This document shows, piece after piece, positions 26,608 through 36,324 of a DNA stretch of 64,000 nucleotides. This DNA comes from Sinimarinibacterium arenosum (lineage in GTDB: Bacteria > Pseudomonadota > Gammaproteobacteria > Nevskiales > Nevskiaceae). Positions within the stretch are counted from its first letter, which is position 1, and the number at the start of each line of letters is the position of its first letter. The position numbers and the translations under genes were made by a program. The DNA lies in contig NZ_SUKF01000006.1 in NCBI RefSeq assembly GCF_005047655.1, positions 62,001-126,000 of the forward strand, read 5' to 3'. The notes under the pieces are model-generated. The model was not told the DNA's origin and ran no database searches. It saw only the letters and a program-made list of their open reading frames with translations.

Positions 26608-27339
26608 CTATTGCACGCGTTCGCTGTGCTCCGGTGCCGCGCCTCCGAACAGCCGAGGCACAAACGCCGGCACATCGGCGCGATAGCGTCGATAAGCGTC
26701 GCCCAGCTCGCGGTCGAGATCTCGTTCTTCCAGCAACAAAGTTGCCAGCACGCTATAAGCAGTCAGCACCGTTGCCAGTAGCGCATGCCCAATGCTGAGG
26801 ACCGGCGTCGACCATAGCACCAGCATCAGGCCGCTCTGGATCGGATGACGTACCCAGCGATAAGGCCCGCGCAACGCGAAGGGCGATTCCACCTGCTGGC
26901 CGAACGCCTGGCGCAGCCCAGTGAAATGCAGCAGATCAACGCACCAGATCGACCAGAGAATCAGACCGCCGCCGATCGCCAAGGCGCCGTAGAGCAGCGC
27001 CTTGCCCACGGGGCTGTCGACGACCCACACCGTCTGCGGCAACGGCGACCAGAACAGACAGATCAGTAGCAGCAGCAGCGCCGAAACCAGGCCATAGATC
27101 ACGCGCTCCAAAGCCTTGGGCACGAGCCCCAGCCACCAGCGCTTGAATGCCGGCCGCGCCATCAGACTATGAGCAAAGCCAAACGCGGCCAGCAGGCCCA
27201 GATCAATCGCCAGCGCTGGCAGCCAATGTTGCGGCGCACCGCCGTCGATACCACGCGGGGTCCAGTTCTGAATGAAGGCGATGAAATACAGCTGCATCGC
27301 CTGCGTAAAAGCAAACGCGGCCAGAGCGAACAGGCGCAT
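26608..27339 (-). CDS. NnrU/isoprenylcysteine-methyltransferase-like membrane protein, MddA-like
   Basis: A 243-residue membrane protein with about six hydrophobic segments. It carries AFGFAHSLMARPAFKRWW, LERVIYGLVSALLLLL and the SAM-dependent ICMT-type core GPYRWVRHPIQSGLM, then LLLEERDLDRELGDAYRRYRADVPAFVP. The overall layout fits MddA, the methanethiol S-methyltransferase that makes dimethyl sulfide, as well as its NnrU-like relatives. Methanethiol activity is an inference from resemblance; biochemical residues are not fully established to me. It stands alone between the LTA-synthase-like and MATE genes. Confidence 0.7.
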   Translation of the reverse strand: MRLFALAAFAFTQAMQLYFIAFIQNWTPRGIDGGAPQHWLPALAIDLGLLAAFGFAHSLMARPAFKRWWLGLVPKALERVIYGLVSALLLLLICLFWSPLPQTVWVVDSPVGKALLYGALAIGGGLILWSIWCVDLLHFTGLRQAFGQQVESPFALRGPYRWVRHPIQSGLMLVLWSTPVLSIGHALLATVLTAYSVLATLLLEERDLDRELGDAYRRYRADVPAFVPRLFGGAAPEHSERVQ

Positions 27340-27446
27340 GGTCGACTCCCCTAATCCGGTATTGGACCCCGCATCTTAGCCAGCCGTGGCGCGCACGACC
27401 CCTAACCTATGGCTAGGGACGAGCAATCATTCGGCGGGCCCGCAGC

Positions 27447-28823
27447 TCAGCCGGCTGGCGCCGCGCCGACCTGCCACTGGCGTGTGCGCAGCACGAAGCG
27501 GGTCAGCAGCCCGACCGCCGCCAGCGCCAAGGCAGCAATGAACCCGAGCCAGACACCAAACGGACCCGCCGCCGTCTGAAACGCCAGCCCTGCTGCCAGC
27601 GGCAACCCGACCACCCAATAGGCAGCGACGGTGATCAACATCGGCACCCGGGTTTCCTTGATTCCTCGCAACGCGCCGCTGGCCGTGGCCTGAACGCAAT
27701 CGAACAGCTGAAAAATCGCTGCAAAGTAGAGGAATCGCACCGCCATTGCGGCAACATCCGGTGTATCGGTATATGCCGCCACGATCAACCCTGGGGCCAA
27801 GGCCATGGCAGAAGCAGACATCGCGGCGAAGGTGACCCCCAGCGCGACACCGGCCAGGCCGCGCGCACGGACCTCGTGCTGAAGTCCCGCCCCCGCGGCA
27901 TGTCCCACTCGCACGGTCGTCGCCAAACCGATGCTCATCGGGACCATGAACGACAGCGCTGCAAAGTTGATGGCGATCTGATGCGCACCGACGACATCGC
28001 CACCGAAGCGCGCAATGATCAGCGCGCCCAGATTGAACAACCAGGACTCTGCGGCCACGATCAACGCGATCGGCAGTCCGAGACGCAGGATCTCGCCGAC
28101 GTCACGGCTCACTTGCACCGGAATGCCAGAACGAAACACCTGCAAAGCGCGCAAGCGACGCAGTCGCGCATAGGCCAGTGCATAAATCAGCAGCATCGCG
28201 ATACTTGCCGCACTACTGGCCCATCCACACCCGGCAGGCCCCAGCGCCGGCAGACCCCAGGCGCCATACATCAGCCCGTAGTCGAGCGCCGCATTGATGG
28301 CGAAGGCGACGACGCCGGCGGCGAGCGCCACCCGGGTAATAGCATGCCCCTCGGCGACATTGCGCCCGAGGAAGCACAGGCACAGCGGAATCGCGCCCCA
28401 GGACAGCGCGTCGAGATAGTCACTGGCAAAAACGTTTGCGCGTTCCGACAGATCGAGCAGCGAAAGAATCGGTTGTGCCAATACTCGCACCACCAGCATC
28501 CACAGCACGCCACAGCCCATTGCAAGGATCGCCGCACTGCGAACGAACCCACCGGTCTCGACCGGCGACGCGCCCGCGCCGACGCGCTGGGCCACGATCG
28601 GTGAGCACGCCATGAACACGCCGATAAAGATGACAAAGAACAGAAACCAGATATTGGACCCGATGCCGATCGCTGCCAGCTCATCTGCCCCCAAACGACC
28701 TGCCATGATCGTGTCGACCGTCCCCATGCTCATGAAGCTGACCTGCGTCGCCACGATCGGCAACGCCAGCCGCAGGTTTTCCCGCGCCTCGCGGCGAAGC
28801 AGTTGAAAGTTGAGCGTGTGCAT
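27447..28823 (-). CDS. MATE-family multidrug efflux transporter
   Basis: About 458 residues from the ATG at 28823 (MHTLNFQLL); a TTG at 28865 is the only upstream alternative and is unlikely. Twelve hydrophobic segments form two similar halves. NorM-branch features: ALPIVATQVSFMSMGTVDTIMAG in helix 1, PIVAQRVGAG in helix 2, GALRGIKETRVPM in the second half. MATE pumps export cationic drugs in exchange for Na+ or H+. It diverges from the small membrane protein gene across a 420-base spacer. Confidence 0.9.
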   Translation of the reverse strand: MHTLNFQLLRREARENLRLALPIVATQVSFMSMGTVDTIMAGRLGADELAAIGIGSNIWFLFFVIFIGVFMACSPIVAQRVGAGASPVETGGFVRSAAILAMGCGVLWMLVVRVLAQPILSLLDLSERANVFASDYLDALSWGAIPLCLCFLGRNVAEGHAITRVALAAGVVAFAINAALDYGLMYGAWGLPALGPAGCGWASSAASIAMLLIYALAYARLRRLRALQVFRSGIPVQVSRDVGEILRLGLPIALIVAAESWLFNLGALIIARFGGDVVGAHQIAINFAALSFMVPMSIGLATTVRVGHAAGAGLQHEVRARGLAGVALGVTFAAMSASAMALAPGLIVAAYTDTPDVAAMAVRFLYFAAIFQLFDCVQATASGALRGIKETRVPMLITVAAYWVVGLPLAAGLAFQTAAGPFGVWLGFIAALALAAVGLLTRFVLRTRQWQVGAAPAG

Positions 28824-29243
28824 GAGAATCGGACCGCCGGTCGGCGCGATACCGTCGACAAGCAAACTATGGGCGGCGGATTATGGACGCCGCGTTCCGA
28901 TGCCGCCACGTTTCGAACGCTGGAAAAGTGCCTGACAACACGACGGCCGACAGGAAGCGGGCCTGCCGCAGCTGCCGCGCCAGGAATGCACTGACACCAG
29001 AACCTGACGATCGTCGGAGCGATCAACGCGTTTATCCGTTAATCCCTCAAGCCCGTGTGCAATCAGCCTCTACTACCGTCACGCCGCTGACTGCGGCCGG
29101 ATGTTGAAGGTCAGCGATGCCAAAGGGGCGGTCGCGACGACCTGTCCGGCGGGTCGGCAGCCGGGGGAACCCACGCGGACTGTTTGCATCGAGCATCGCA
29201 TCCGTCAGGGGGTCAGAACGCGCTTGAGGGTGGAGCAGTATTC
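28824..29243 (+). other. 420-base intergenic spacer with inverted repeats
   Basis: No credible protein gene. It lies between divergent genes (MATE and a small membrane protein). Two inverted repeats sit in the right half: CGCTGAC (29085-29091) with GTCAGCG (29110-29116), and GGTCG-cga-CGACC (29130-29142); G-rich runs follow to about 29175. On the plus strand these could fold as a leader ending about 60 bases before the small ORF. I could not match any known riboswitch family. Confidence 0.4.
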
Positions 29244-29504
29244 ATGCAGGTGTTTTCCGAAAATCAGATCCAGCAGCAACTTCGGGTCAAACGCTGGAAA
29301 ATCGCGACCACTTTCATGCTCGGCCTGGTGCTCGGAGGCGCCGTATCGATCTGGATGCCGAACCTGCGCGCACTGGATGCGGCATTTGCGACCGAAATGC
29401 CCGTGACAGCGGCCTCGTCCTGCTTCGGCGACATCCCCGCCCACGCCACATTCAAACTCGATTGCACACTGCAGCGCGCAACTGCCGCCCAGGCACATCC
29501 CTGA
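29244..29504 (+). CDS. Hypothetical small single-pass membrane protein
   Basis: An 86-residue protein starting at the ATG at 29244, with GGAG 9 bases upstream. The N-terminus is charged (MQVFSENQIQQQLRVKRWK), then one hydrophobic helix (TTFMLGLVLGGAVSIWM), then a short soluble tail with two Cys (SSCFGDIPAH and KLDCTL). Positive residues before the helix predict the N-terminus in the cytoplasm and the Cys pair in the periplasm, where it could be a disulfide. No family recognised. It faces the 3' end of putA 13 bases away. Confidence 0.55.
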   Translation: MQVFSENQIQQQLRVKRWKIATTFMLGLVLGGAVSIWMPNLRALDAAFATEMPVTAASSCFGDIPAHATFKLDCTLQRATAAQAHP

Positions 29505-29517
29505 GCTCCGCGCTGGG

Positions 29518-32500
29518 CTAACCTGACTGCGACAACAGGCGCGCATTGCCGCCGACCGCCGCCGTATTCACGGTCAAGGTCCGCTCTACCACGAATCGTT
29601 GCAGATAGAACGGGCCACCGGCCTTGGGGCCCGTGCCGGACAAGCCCTCGCCGCCAAACGGCTGCGTACCCACGACTGCGCCGGTCATGCCCCGATTGAC
29701 GTAGCAGTTGCCGACCCGGGCCCGCGACTGGATGCGCTTCCAGGTCGACTCGACTCGCGAATGTACGCCCAGCGTCAGACCATAGCCGGTGGCGTTGATC
29801 GCATCGACCACAGCGTCAATCTGGTCTGCCGCATAGCGCACCACATGCAGGATCGGCCCGAACACCTCACGCTTCAACGCAGCGATTCCCGGAATCTCGA
29901 TCACCGTCGGCGCACAATAAGTTCCCTGCGCACACTCTGGGGGAAGCTGCGCCCGCCGGACAGGCCAGCCCCGCACGCCGCAGTCGTCGATATGCGCCTG
30001 CAATGCAGTCAGCGCATCTGCATCAATGACCGGCCCCACGTCGGTCGCCAGCAAGCCGGGATCACCCATCCGCAGTTCATCCATCGCGCCGTACAGCATC
30101 TTCAGTGTGCGCCCGGCAATTTCGTGCTGAAGATAAAGCACGCGCAAAGCTGAGCACCTCTGGCCGGCGGAATAGAAGGCGGAGCCCAGCGCATCCCGAA
30201 CCACCTGCTCGGGCAGCGCCGACGAATCGACGATCATCGCGTTCTGCCCCCCGGTCTCGGCAATCAGGGTTGCGATCGGGCCGGGCCGCACCGCCAGACT
30301 GCGATTGATGTGCTGCGCAACTTCGCTGGACCCGGTGAAAACCACTCCGGCAATCCGCGGATCGGCAACCAGCGCAGCGCCGACGTCGCCAGCCCCCAGC
30401 ACCAGCTGCAGCACTTCGGGTGCAATTCCCGCAGCGTGAAGCAGGTCGACCATGCGCCTTGCGATCAAGGGGGTTTGTTCCGCCGGCTTGGCCACCACGG
30501 TGTTGCCGGTGACCAGCGCCGCCGCAATCTGCCCGGTGAAAATCGCCAAAGGGAAATTCCACGGCGAGATGCATGCAAACACGCCGCGCCCGTGCAGCTG
30601 AAGAACGTTGCTTTCGCCGGTCGGCCCTGGCAGCTGCTGCGCTTGCGTCATCAGCCGACGCGCGGCGTTGGCGTAGTAGCGCAGAAAATCGACTGCCTCG
30701 CGCACTTCGGCAACAGCATCCGCCAAGGTCTTTCCGGCCTCGCGCACCAGCAGAAACAGAAACGCCTCGCGCTGCTGTTCGAGCTGATCGGCCGCACGCT
30801 CAAGCAACAGTGCGCGCGCTTCCACGCCCTGGGCATTCCAGCGAGCCTGCGCAGCCTCAGAGCACTCGATGACAGCGGCGACGCGGGCCGGCTCAATCGA
30901 CTCGCACATCCCCAGTACGCGTCGGGGGTCGGCAGGATCTTTGACTGCCCAGTGCGGCCCACTGCTCTCGACACCGCCCGCGAGCGCGGACGTCGCAGTT
31001 GTAACCAGTGGCGGCGCACTACGCCGCAGGGTTTCACGCAGCAGGGGATCAGCCAGATTCAAACCGGTTGAATTGCGGCGCTCGACCCCATACAGCTCCG
31101 CAGGTGTCGGCAGCGTCGGGTTCGGCACAACTTCCAGCGCCTTCAGCGCGGCAACCGGATCGGCCACCAGTGCTTCCGGCGTGATCTGCTCGTCATAGAT
31201 GCGGTTGACGAATGAGGTGTTGGCCCCGTTTTCGAGCAGCCGTCGAACCAGGTACGGCAGCAGATCGGCGTGCGCGCCAACCGGTGCATAGACCCGACAT
31301 GCCACCGGAACCGATTCGCGCACGATCTGGTACAGCGCCTGCCCCATGCCGTGCAGGCGTTGAAATTCAAAGCCACCCAGGTTGTCCCCAGCCATCGCCA
31401 CCACCGCCGCAATGGTCTGCGCGTTGTGTGTTGCCAGCATCGGATAAAAGGCGTCGCGCGCAGCAAGCAGGCGCTGTGCACAGGCCAGGTAGGCGACATC
31501 CGTGTTGAGCTTGCGGGTGAACACCGGATAGCCCGGCAGCCCCAGCTCCTGGGCGCGCTTGATCTCGGTATCCCAGTAGGCGCCCTTGACCAGACGCAGC
31601 GGAATACGACGCTGGTGGCGACGTGCGAGCTGCTCCAGCCACTCGATCACGAATACACCACGCTTCTGGAACGCCTGTACTGCCAATCCCAAGCCTTCCC
31701 ACAAACCGGCTGCCGGGTCACAGAACACGGCCTCGAACACGTCCAGCATCAACTCCAGTCGATCCGCCTCCTCGGCATCGATGGTCAATCCGACATTGTT
31801 CGCCTTGGCCAGCTGCACCAGACGCAACAGCTTCGGCACCAATTCGGCCAATACCCGCTCGCGCTGGGAAAACTCATAGCGAGGATGCAGCGCCGACAGC
31901 TTCACCGAGATTCCCGGTCGCTGGAACACTGCCGTCTCCTGCATCGTCGCGTCGTGTGATCCAATCACACCGATCGCATGCTGATAGGCCTCGAAATAGC
32001 GTTGCGCATCCTCGGCAGTCAACGCGGCTTCGCCCAGCATGTCGAACGAATGCAGATCGCCTCGATGGTCGCGCCCGCGCGCACGTTTCAGTGCCTCGGC
32101 GATCGTACGTCCCATGACGAATTGCGAACCCATCATGCGCATGGCCTGACGGATGGCCATCCGGATCACCGGCTCGGTCGACTGATTGACCAGACGGTTC
32201 AGCGCACTGCGAAAATTGACCGTAGTATCGGCGGGCAGCTTGACGATGCGGCCGGTCAGCATCAGCCCCCAGGTCGAGGCATTGACGAACAGCGAATCGC
32301 TCTGGCCCAGATGCGCCTCCCAGTCCGCATGCGCCAGTTTGTCCGCGATCAGCTTTTCTGCCGTCTCGTCGTCCGGAATCCGCAGTAACGCTTCGGCCAG
32401 ACACATCAGCAGCACGCCCTCGTCGGATGACAGGTCGTACTGATGCATGAAGGCGTCCAGCGCGGACTGTTCATCGCGGCGACCACGGACCAGCGTCACC

Positions 32501-32715
32501 CAGTCGGCTGCGCGGGTGGCAATCTGCTGTCGCGTCGACTCTGGCATTTCCGCAATGGGCAGCAGCCGCGACAGCAGCTGTGCCTCATCCGCCAGATAGT
32601 GTTCGCAGATCGCCGCGCGCAAAGGGTCGCGCTCAGGTTCGGCCTGTGCCAGCACCCAGGGCCAATGGAGCGAATCCGATGCAGCAGGTGTGGACGTCGA
32701 ACCGGGCGTGCTCAT
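29518..32715 (-). CDS. putA: Bifunctional proline dehydrogenase / P5C dehydrogenase
   Basis: A 1065-residue PutA that oxidises proline to glutamate at the membrane. The FAD-binding proline dehydrogenase barrel spans about residues 190-480 ([12 protein letters not shown]). The aldehyde dehydrogenase half has the general base E820 in AETGGQNAM and the nucleophile C854 in GQRCSAL, with the C-terminal [14 protein letters not shown]. The N-terminus is not the ribbon-helix-helix DNA-binding domain of E. coli-type PutA, so it is probably not autoregulatory. It diverges from cutA across 124 bases. Confidence 0.95.
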   Translation of the reverse strand: MSTPGSTSTPAASDSLHWPWVLAQAEPERDPLRAAICEHYLADEAQLLSRLLPIAEMPESTRQQIATRAADWVTLVRGRRDEQSALDAFMHQYDLSSDEGVLLMCLAEALLRIPDDETAEKLIADKLAHADWEAHLGQSDSLFVNASTWGLMLTGRIVKLPADTTVNFRSALNRLVNQSTEPVIRMAIRQAMRMMGSQFVMGRTIAEALKRARGRDHRGDLHSFDMLGEAALTAEDAQRYFEAYQHAIGVIGSHDATMQETAVFQRPGISVKLSALHPRYEFSQRERVLAELVPKLLRLVQLAKANNVGLTIDAEEADRLELMLDVFEAVFCDPAAGLWEGLGLAVQAFQKRGVFVIEWLEQLARRHQRRIPLRLVKGAYWDTEIKRAQELGLPGYPVFTRKLNTDVAYLACAQRLLAARDAFYPMLATHNAQTIAAVVAMAGDNLGGFEFQRLHGMGQALYQIVRESVPVACRVYAPVGAHADLLPYLVRRLLENGANTSFVNRIYDEQITPEALVADPVAALKALEVVPNPTLPTPAELYGVERRNSTGLNLADPLLRETLRRSAPPLVTTATSALAGGVESSGPHWAVKDPADPRRVLGMCESIEPARVAAVIECSEAAQARWNAQGVEARALLLERAADQLEQQREAFLFLLVREAGKTLADAVAEVREAVDFLRYYANAARRLMTQAQQLPGPTGESNVLQLHGRGVFACISPWNFPLAIFTGQIAAALVTGNTVVAKPAEQTPLIARRMVDLLHAAGIAPEVLQLVLGAGDVGAALVADPRIAGVVFTGSSEVAQHINRSLAVRPGPIATLIAETGGQNAMIVDSSALPEQVVRDALGSAFYSAGQRCSALRVLYLQHEIAGRTLKMLYGAMDELRMGDPGLLATDVGPVIDADALTALQAHIDDCGVRGWPVRRAQLPPECAQGTYCAPTVIEIPGIAALKREVFGPILHVVRYAADQIDAVVDAINATGYGLTLGVHSRVESTWKRIQSRARVGNCYVNRGMTGAVVGTQPFGGEGLSGTGPKAGGPFYLQRFVVERTLTVNTAAVGGNARLLSQSG

Positions 32716-32839
32716 GACTGAACTCGCAGAAGAGTGAAGGTCCGCATTCTAGGTCCGCGCCGGACGCACAGCCTGAGGGATTCGCCGCAGTCCGGCAGGC
32801 CTCCCGAGCGGCATCGCGGCGATCCGGCACAATAGCGCG

Positions 32840-33175
32840 ATGGAGTCCACCGAAGTCAGCACGACAGGAACCGCGATCGCACTGGTGACCTGCCCGCCGG
32901 AGCATGCCGAAGCGCTCGCGCGGGCGCTGATTGAGCGCCGTGTGGCGGCCTGCGTCAATATTGTGCCGGCCATACGCTCGATCTACCGCTGGCAGGATGG
33001 CGTTGTTGACGACTCCGAATCGCTGCTGCTGATCAAACATCCGAGCGCGGGGTTTGCCGCCCTGCGCGATTGTGTCCTGGAGCAGCATCCCTACGAACTT
33101 CCGGAAATCGTTGCGGTCAACCTGGACTGGGGACACACGCCGTATCTGGACTGGATACGCTCCGCCTGCAGCTGA
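32840..33175 (+). CDS. cutA: CutA divalent-cation tolerance protein
   Basis: A 111-residue CutA1 protein: VTCPPEHAEALARAL, RRVAACVNIVPAIRSIYRWQD and LIKHPSAGFAALRDCVLEQHPYELPEIVAV are all typical, ending in a conserved Tyr-Trp strand (YLDWIRSAC). CutA1 forms a trimer in the cytoplasm; it has been linked to copper tolerance, but its biochemical role is unsettled. It runs in the same direction as the TlpA-like gene 75 bases downstream. In many pseudomonads dsbD sits between cutA and the next genes; it is absent here. Confidence 0.9.
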   Translation: MESTEVSTTGTAIALVTCPPEHAEALARALIERRVAACVNIVPAIRSIYRWQDGVVDDSESLLLIKHPSAGFAALRDCVLEQHPYELPEIVAVNLDWGHTPYLDWIRSACS

Positions 33176-33250
33176 GGTCCGAGTGTCCACCTTGACCGCC
33201 GGCGCAACGGCCTTCCACGAAAACTCAAACAACACGATCGATCCCCACTG

Positions 33251-33772
33251 ATGCGAAATTTTCTGTTGCTGCTGCTGTTGGCGGTCTTGGCCGGAATCGG
33301 CGGCTTCGGTGCCTATCGCCTGATCGCGCCAGCCTCGTCGGAGCTGATTGGCAAGACCGCATACGACCTTCAGTTACATGATCTTCAGGGCGCCACACAC
33401 CGCCTGTCCGAGCTGCGCGGCAAGTGGGTGTTGATCAATTTCTGGGCCTCATGGTGCGCACCATGCATGGACGAACTGCCGCTATTGGTCGAAGCACAAA
33501 AACGGTATGGTATGCATGGCCTGCAGATTCTCGGTCCGGCCTTGGATGACGCGGATTCTGTCGCGCCGGTGGTCACGCGCTTTGGCATCAACTATCCGGT
33601 CTCCGCAGACTTCACCGGCGCCGATGCGGCAATGCAGGCTTTCGGAAATGAAAAATCTGCATTACCCTACTCCGTACTGATCGATCCGCAGGGTCGCGTC
33701 GACCGCCTGATGCTTGGCGCACTCAAACCCGGCGATCTCGACGCGCTGATGCGTGAGCGGATCGGAAATTAA
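33251..33772 (+). CDS. TlpA/ResA-like membrane-anchored thioredoxin
   Basis: A 173-residue protein with an N-terminal signal anchor ([19 protein letters not shown]) and a periplasmic redoxin domain. The active site is [11 protein letters not shown], a CAPC pair, and the cis-Pro loop is [14 protein letters not shown]. TlpA/ResA proteins reduce periplasmic disulfides, for example during cytochrome c maturation. The ribosome site before the ATG at 33251 is weak. It precedes aroQ by 119 bases. No ccm or dsbD gene is present in the window to supply electrons. Confidence 0.9.
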   Translation: MRNFLLLLLLAVLAGIGGFGAYRLIAPASSELIGKTAYDLQLHDLQGATHRLSELRGKWVLINFWASWCAPCMDELPLLVEAQKRYGMHGLQILGPALDDADSVAPVVTRFGINYPVSADFTGADAAMQAFGNEKSALPYSVLIDPQGRVDRLMLGALKPGDLDALMRERIGN

Positions 33773-33891
33773 ATTTGCCGCCAATCAGATCTGACACAAA
33801 AGTGTCGCGATCTGTATCTAACTGCGCTTATCTTGCATTCTTTCGGCGCGCTGCGGCAGAATGCGGGCTCACTTCGTTTCTGAGTCCGAGC

Positions 33892-34335
33892 GTGAGCCAG
33901 CTGCTGCTGATCAACGGCCCCAATCTGAACCTCCTGGGCACCCGGGAGCCCGGGGTCTATGGGCATCAGACGCTGTCGGACATTGAAGCCGCGCTGACGC
34001 AGGAAGCCGCAAGTCTGGGCCATGTGCTGAGCTGCCATCAAAGCAATCATGAAGGCGCCCTGGTGGACCGTATCCATCAGGCTCGCACTGACGGCGTCGA
34101 ATTCATTCTGATCAATCCGGGCGCTTACACCCACACCAGCATCGCCCTGCGTGATGCACTGCTGGGCGTTGCCATCCCGTTCATCGAAGTCCATCTGTCG
34201 AACGTGCATGCACGCGAGACATTTCGTCATCACTCCTATTTGTCAGATGTCGCCGTCGGCGTGATCGCCGGCTGCGGGCCGCTGGGCTATCGCCTGGCAC
34301 TGCTCGCTGCCCACGAACGCCTGGCACAGCCCTGA
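33892..34335 (+). CDS. aroQ: Type II 3-dehydroquinate dehydratase
   Basis: About 147 residues from the GTG at 33892 ([16 protein letters not shown]), matching the family length; longer in-frame starts add no conserved sequence. It dehydrates 3-dehydroquinate in the shikimate pathway. Landmarks are the catalytic Tyr loop [17 protein letters not shown], the [10 protein letters not shown] segment and [11 protein letters not shown] with the catalytic His. A possible sigma-70 promoter (TTGCAT at 33833, 18 bases, CAGAAT at 33857) lies upstream. It is followed by accB and accC, the classic gammaproteobacterial order. Confidence 0.95.
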   Translation: MSQLLLINGPNLNLLGTREPGVYGHQTLSDIEAALTQEAASLGHVLSCHQSNHEGALVDRIHQARTDGVEFILINPGAYTHTSIALRDALLGVAIPFIEVHLSNVHARETFRHHSYLSDVAVGVIAGCGPLGYRLALLAAHERLAQP

Positions 34336-34363
34336 TACCTCAGCCTCGTAAGGAATCGCGTCC

Positions 34364-34834
34364 ATGGATTTACGCAAGATCAAGACCCTGATTGAACTGG
34401 TCGAACAGTCAGGCATCTCGGAACTCGAAGTCCGCGAAGGCGAAGAGTCCGTCCGCATCAGCCGTCAGCAGGCGCAGCTGGCGCAGCCGATTCAGTACGT
34501 CACCGCTCCGCCTGCAGCCCAGGCCGCACCCGCTCCCGCCGCTGCCGCACCCGCGTCGGCGCCCGCCGCGCCGGCAGCCGCCGCCGAACCTGCGACAAAC
34601 CGCCATCTGGTCCGCGCTCCCATGGTCGGAACGTTCTATCGCTCCCCCTCGCCGGGCGCCAAGTCCTTCGTCGAAGTCGGCCAGACCGTCAAGGCCGGTC
34701 AGGTCCTGTGCATCATCGAAGCCATGAAGATGCTCAACCAGATCGAGTCCGACAAGGCCGGCGTCGTCGTCGAAATTCTGGTCGACAACGAAAAGCCGGT
34801 GGAATTCGACCAACCGCTGTTTGCCATCGAATAG
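34364..34834 (+). CDS. accB: Biotin carboxyl carrier protein of acetyl-CoA carboxylase
   Basis: A 156-residue BCCP. An N-terminal helical region ([20 protein letters not shown]) leads to an Ala/Pro-rich hinge at about residues 47-80, then the biotinyl domain from about 82. Biotin attaches to K122 in EAMKMLNQ, 35 residues from the C-terminus. AAGGAA precedes the ATG. It carries carboxybiotin between AccC and the AccAD transferase in fatty-acid synthesis. accC follows after 51 bases. Confidence 0.97.
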   Translation: MDLRKIKTLIELVEQSGISELEVREGEESVRISRQQAQLAQPIQYVTAPPAAQAAPAPAAAAPASAPAAPAAAAEPATNRHLVRAPMVGTFYRSPSPGAKSFVEVGQTVKAGQVLCIIEAMKMLNQIESDKAGVVVEILVDNEKPVEFDQPLFAIE

Positions 34835-34885
34835 CCGGCGCCCGCCCGCACGCATGCACGCCCCCGACTACGCAGCGACGACGGT

Positions 34886-36250
34886 ATGACCCACATCAAG
34901 AAAATTCTGATCGCCAACCGCGGCGAAATTGCCTTGCGCATCCTGCGCTGCTGCCGAGAACTCGGCATCCGCACCGTGGCGGTGTACTCGACCGCCGATC
35001 GCGAGCAGAAGCACGTGGCGCTGGCCGACGAGGCGGTGTGCATCGGTCCGCCTCAGGCCGGCCGCAGCTATCTGAACATGGCCGCCATCATTTCCGCCGC
35101 CGAAGTCACCCAGGCCGACGCGATCCACCCCGGATACGGCTTCCTGTCCGAGAACGCCGACTTTGCGGAATCGGTCGAAAAATCCGGCTTCATTTTCATC
35201 GGCCCGCGCTCGGACACCATCCGTCTGATGGGCTCTAAGACCAACGCCAAGGCCGAGATGATCGCGGCCGGCGTGCCCTGCGTCCCCGGCTCTGAGGGCG
35301 TGCTGCCGGAAGACGAGCAGGTCTGCATCGACACCGCACGTCAGGTCGGCTATCCGGTGCTGATCAAGGCCGCAGCCGGCGGCGGCGGTCGTGGCATGCA
35401 TGTAGTGCGAACCGAGGATGAGCTGCTCGAGAAAATCCAGCTGGCCCGCACCGAGGCACAGCAGGCGTTTCGTGACGGCAGCGTGTTCATGGAGAAGTAC
35501 CTGGAGACGCCACGCCACGTCGAATTCCAGGTGCTGTCGGACGGCCAGGGCAATGCTGTTCATCTAGGCGAACGCGACTGCTCGATGCAGCGCCGGAATC
35601 AGAAAGTCGTCGAGGAATCCCCGGCGCCCGGAGTCACCGACGCACAGCGCGCCGAAATCGGTGCGCTGTGCGTCAACGCCTGCAAACGCATCGGCTACCG
35701 CGGCGCCGGCACCTTCGAGTTCCTGTACGAGAACGGCCAATTCTTTTTCATCGAAATGAACACCCGCATCCAGGTCGAACATCCGGTCACCGAGATGGTG
35801 ACCAGCGTCGACCTCATCCGCGAGATGATTTCGATCGCAGAGGGGAAGCCGCTTTCCCTGAAGCAGGAAGACATAGAATTCCGCGGCCACTCGATCGAAT
35901 GCCGCATCAACGCCGAGCACTCGCGCACCTTCGTGCCGTCGCCGGGCGAGATCAAGAAATATCACGCCCCCGGTGGACCGGGCGTGCGCCTCGACTCGCA
36001 CTGCTACGCCTGTTACCGGGTGCCGCCGCACTACGATTCGATGATCGGCAAGCTGATCACCTGGGGCCCGAACCGTACATCGGCGATCGCGCGCATGCGC
36101 CAGGCGCTGGCCGAAATGGTGATCGAAGGCATCAACACCAATATCCCCCTGCAGCGCCGCATCATGGCTGACGAGGTTTACTGCGACGGCCTGCACCACA
36201 TCCATTACCTGGAAACACTGCTGGGCCAGTGGATGCAGGAAAGCGAATAG
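34886..36250 (+). CDS. accC: Biotin carboxylase of acetyl-CoA carboxylase
   Basis: A 454-residue ATP-grasp enzyme that carboxylates biotin on AccB. The N-terminus [14 protein letters not shown], the glycine-rich loop [12 protein letters not shown], and the metal and bicarbonate region [18 protein letters not shown] are intact. C-terminal RHIPCRINAE-type sequence ([10 protein letters not shown]) is also present. It lies in the aroQ-accB-accC operon and ends at a strong hairpin terminator. Confidence 0.97.
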   Translation: MTHIKKILIANRGEIALRILRCCRELGIRTVAVYSTADREQKHVALADEAVCIGPPQAGRSYLNMAAIISAAEVTQADAIHPGYGFLSENADFAESVEKSGFIFIGPRSDTIRLMGSKTNAKAEMIAAGVPCVPGSEGVLPEDEQVCIDTARQVGYPVLIKAAAGGGGRGMHVVRTEDELLEKIQLARTEAQQAFRDGSVFMEKYLETPRHVEFQVLSDGQGNAVHLGERDCSMQRRNQKVVEESPAPGVTDAQRAEIGALCVNACKRIGYRGAGTFEFLYENGQFFFIEMNTRIQVEHPVTEMVTSVDLIREMISIAEGKPLSLKQEDIEFRGHSIECRINAEHSRTFVPSPGEIKKYHAPGGPGVRLDSHCYACYRVPPHYDSMIGKLITWGPNRTSAIARMRQALAEMVIEGINTNIPLQRRIMADEVYCDGLHHIHYLETLLGQWMQESE

Positions 36251-36276
36251 CCGGTGCCCGGAGTGACGCAGACCCC

Positions 36277-36302
36277 GAAGCCCCGGTCGCAACCGGGGCT
36301 TC
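36277..36302 (+). terminator. Hairpin terminator after accC
   Basis: An 11-bp stem GAAGCCCCGGT/ACCGGGGCTTC closed by CGCA, followed by the weakly T-rich GTCTTTGC. It lies between accC (stop 36250) and recQ (start 36325), separating the two transcripts. Confidence 0.75.
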
Positions 36303-36324
36303 GTCTTTGCAGCGGCCCCAGCGC

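Noticed and set aside
29085-29185. A riboswitch (c-di-GMP, c-di-AMP/ydaO or cobalamin) upstream of the small membrane protein
   Set aside because: Short matches such as GGGGGAACCCACG were tempting, but the rest of each consensus is missing.
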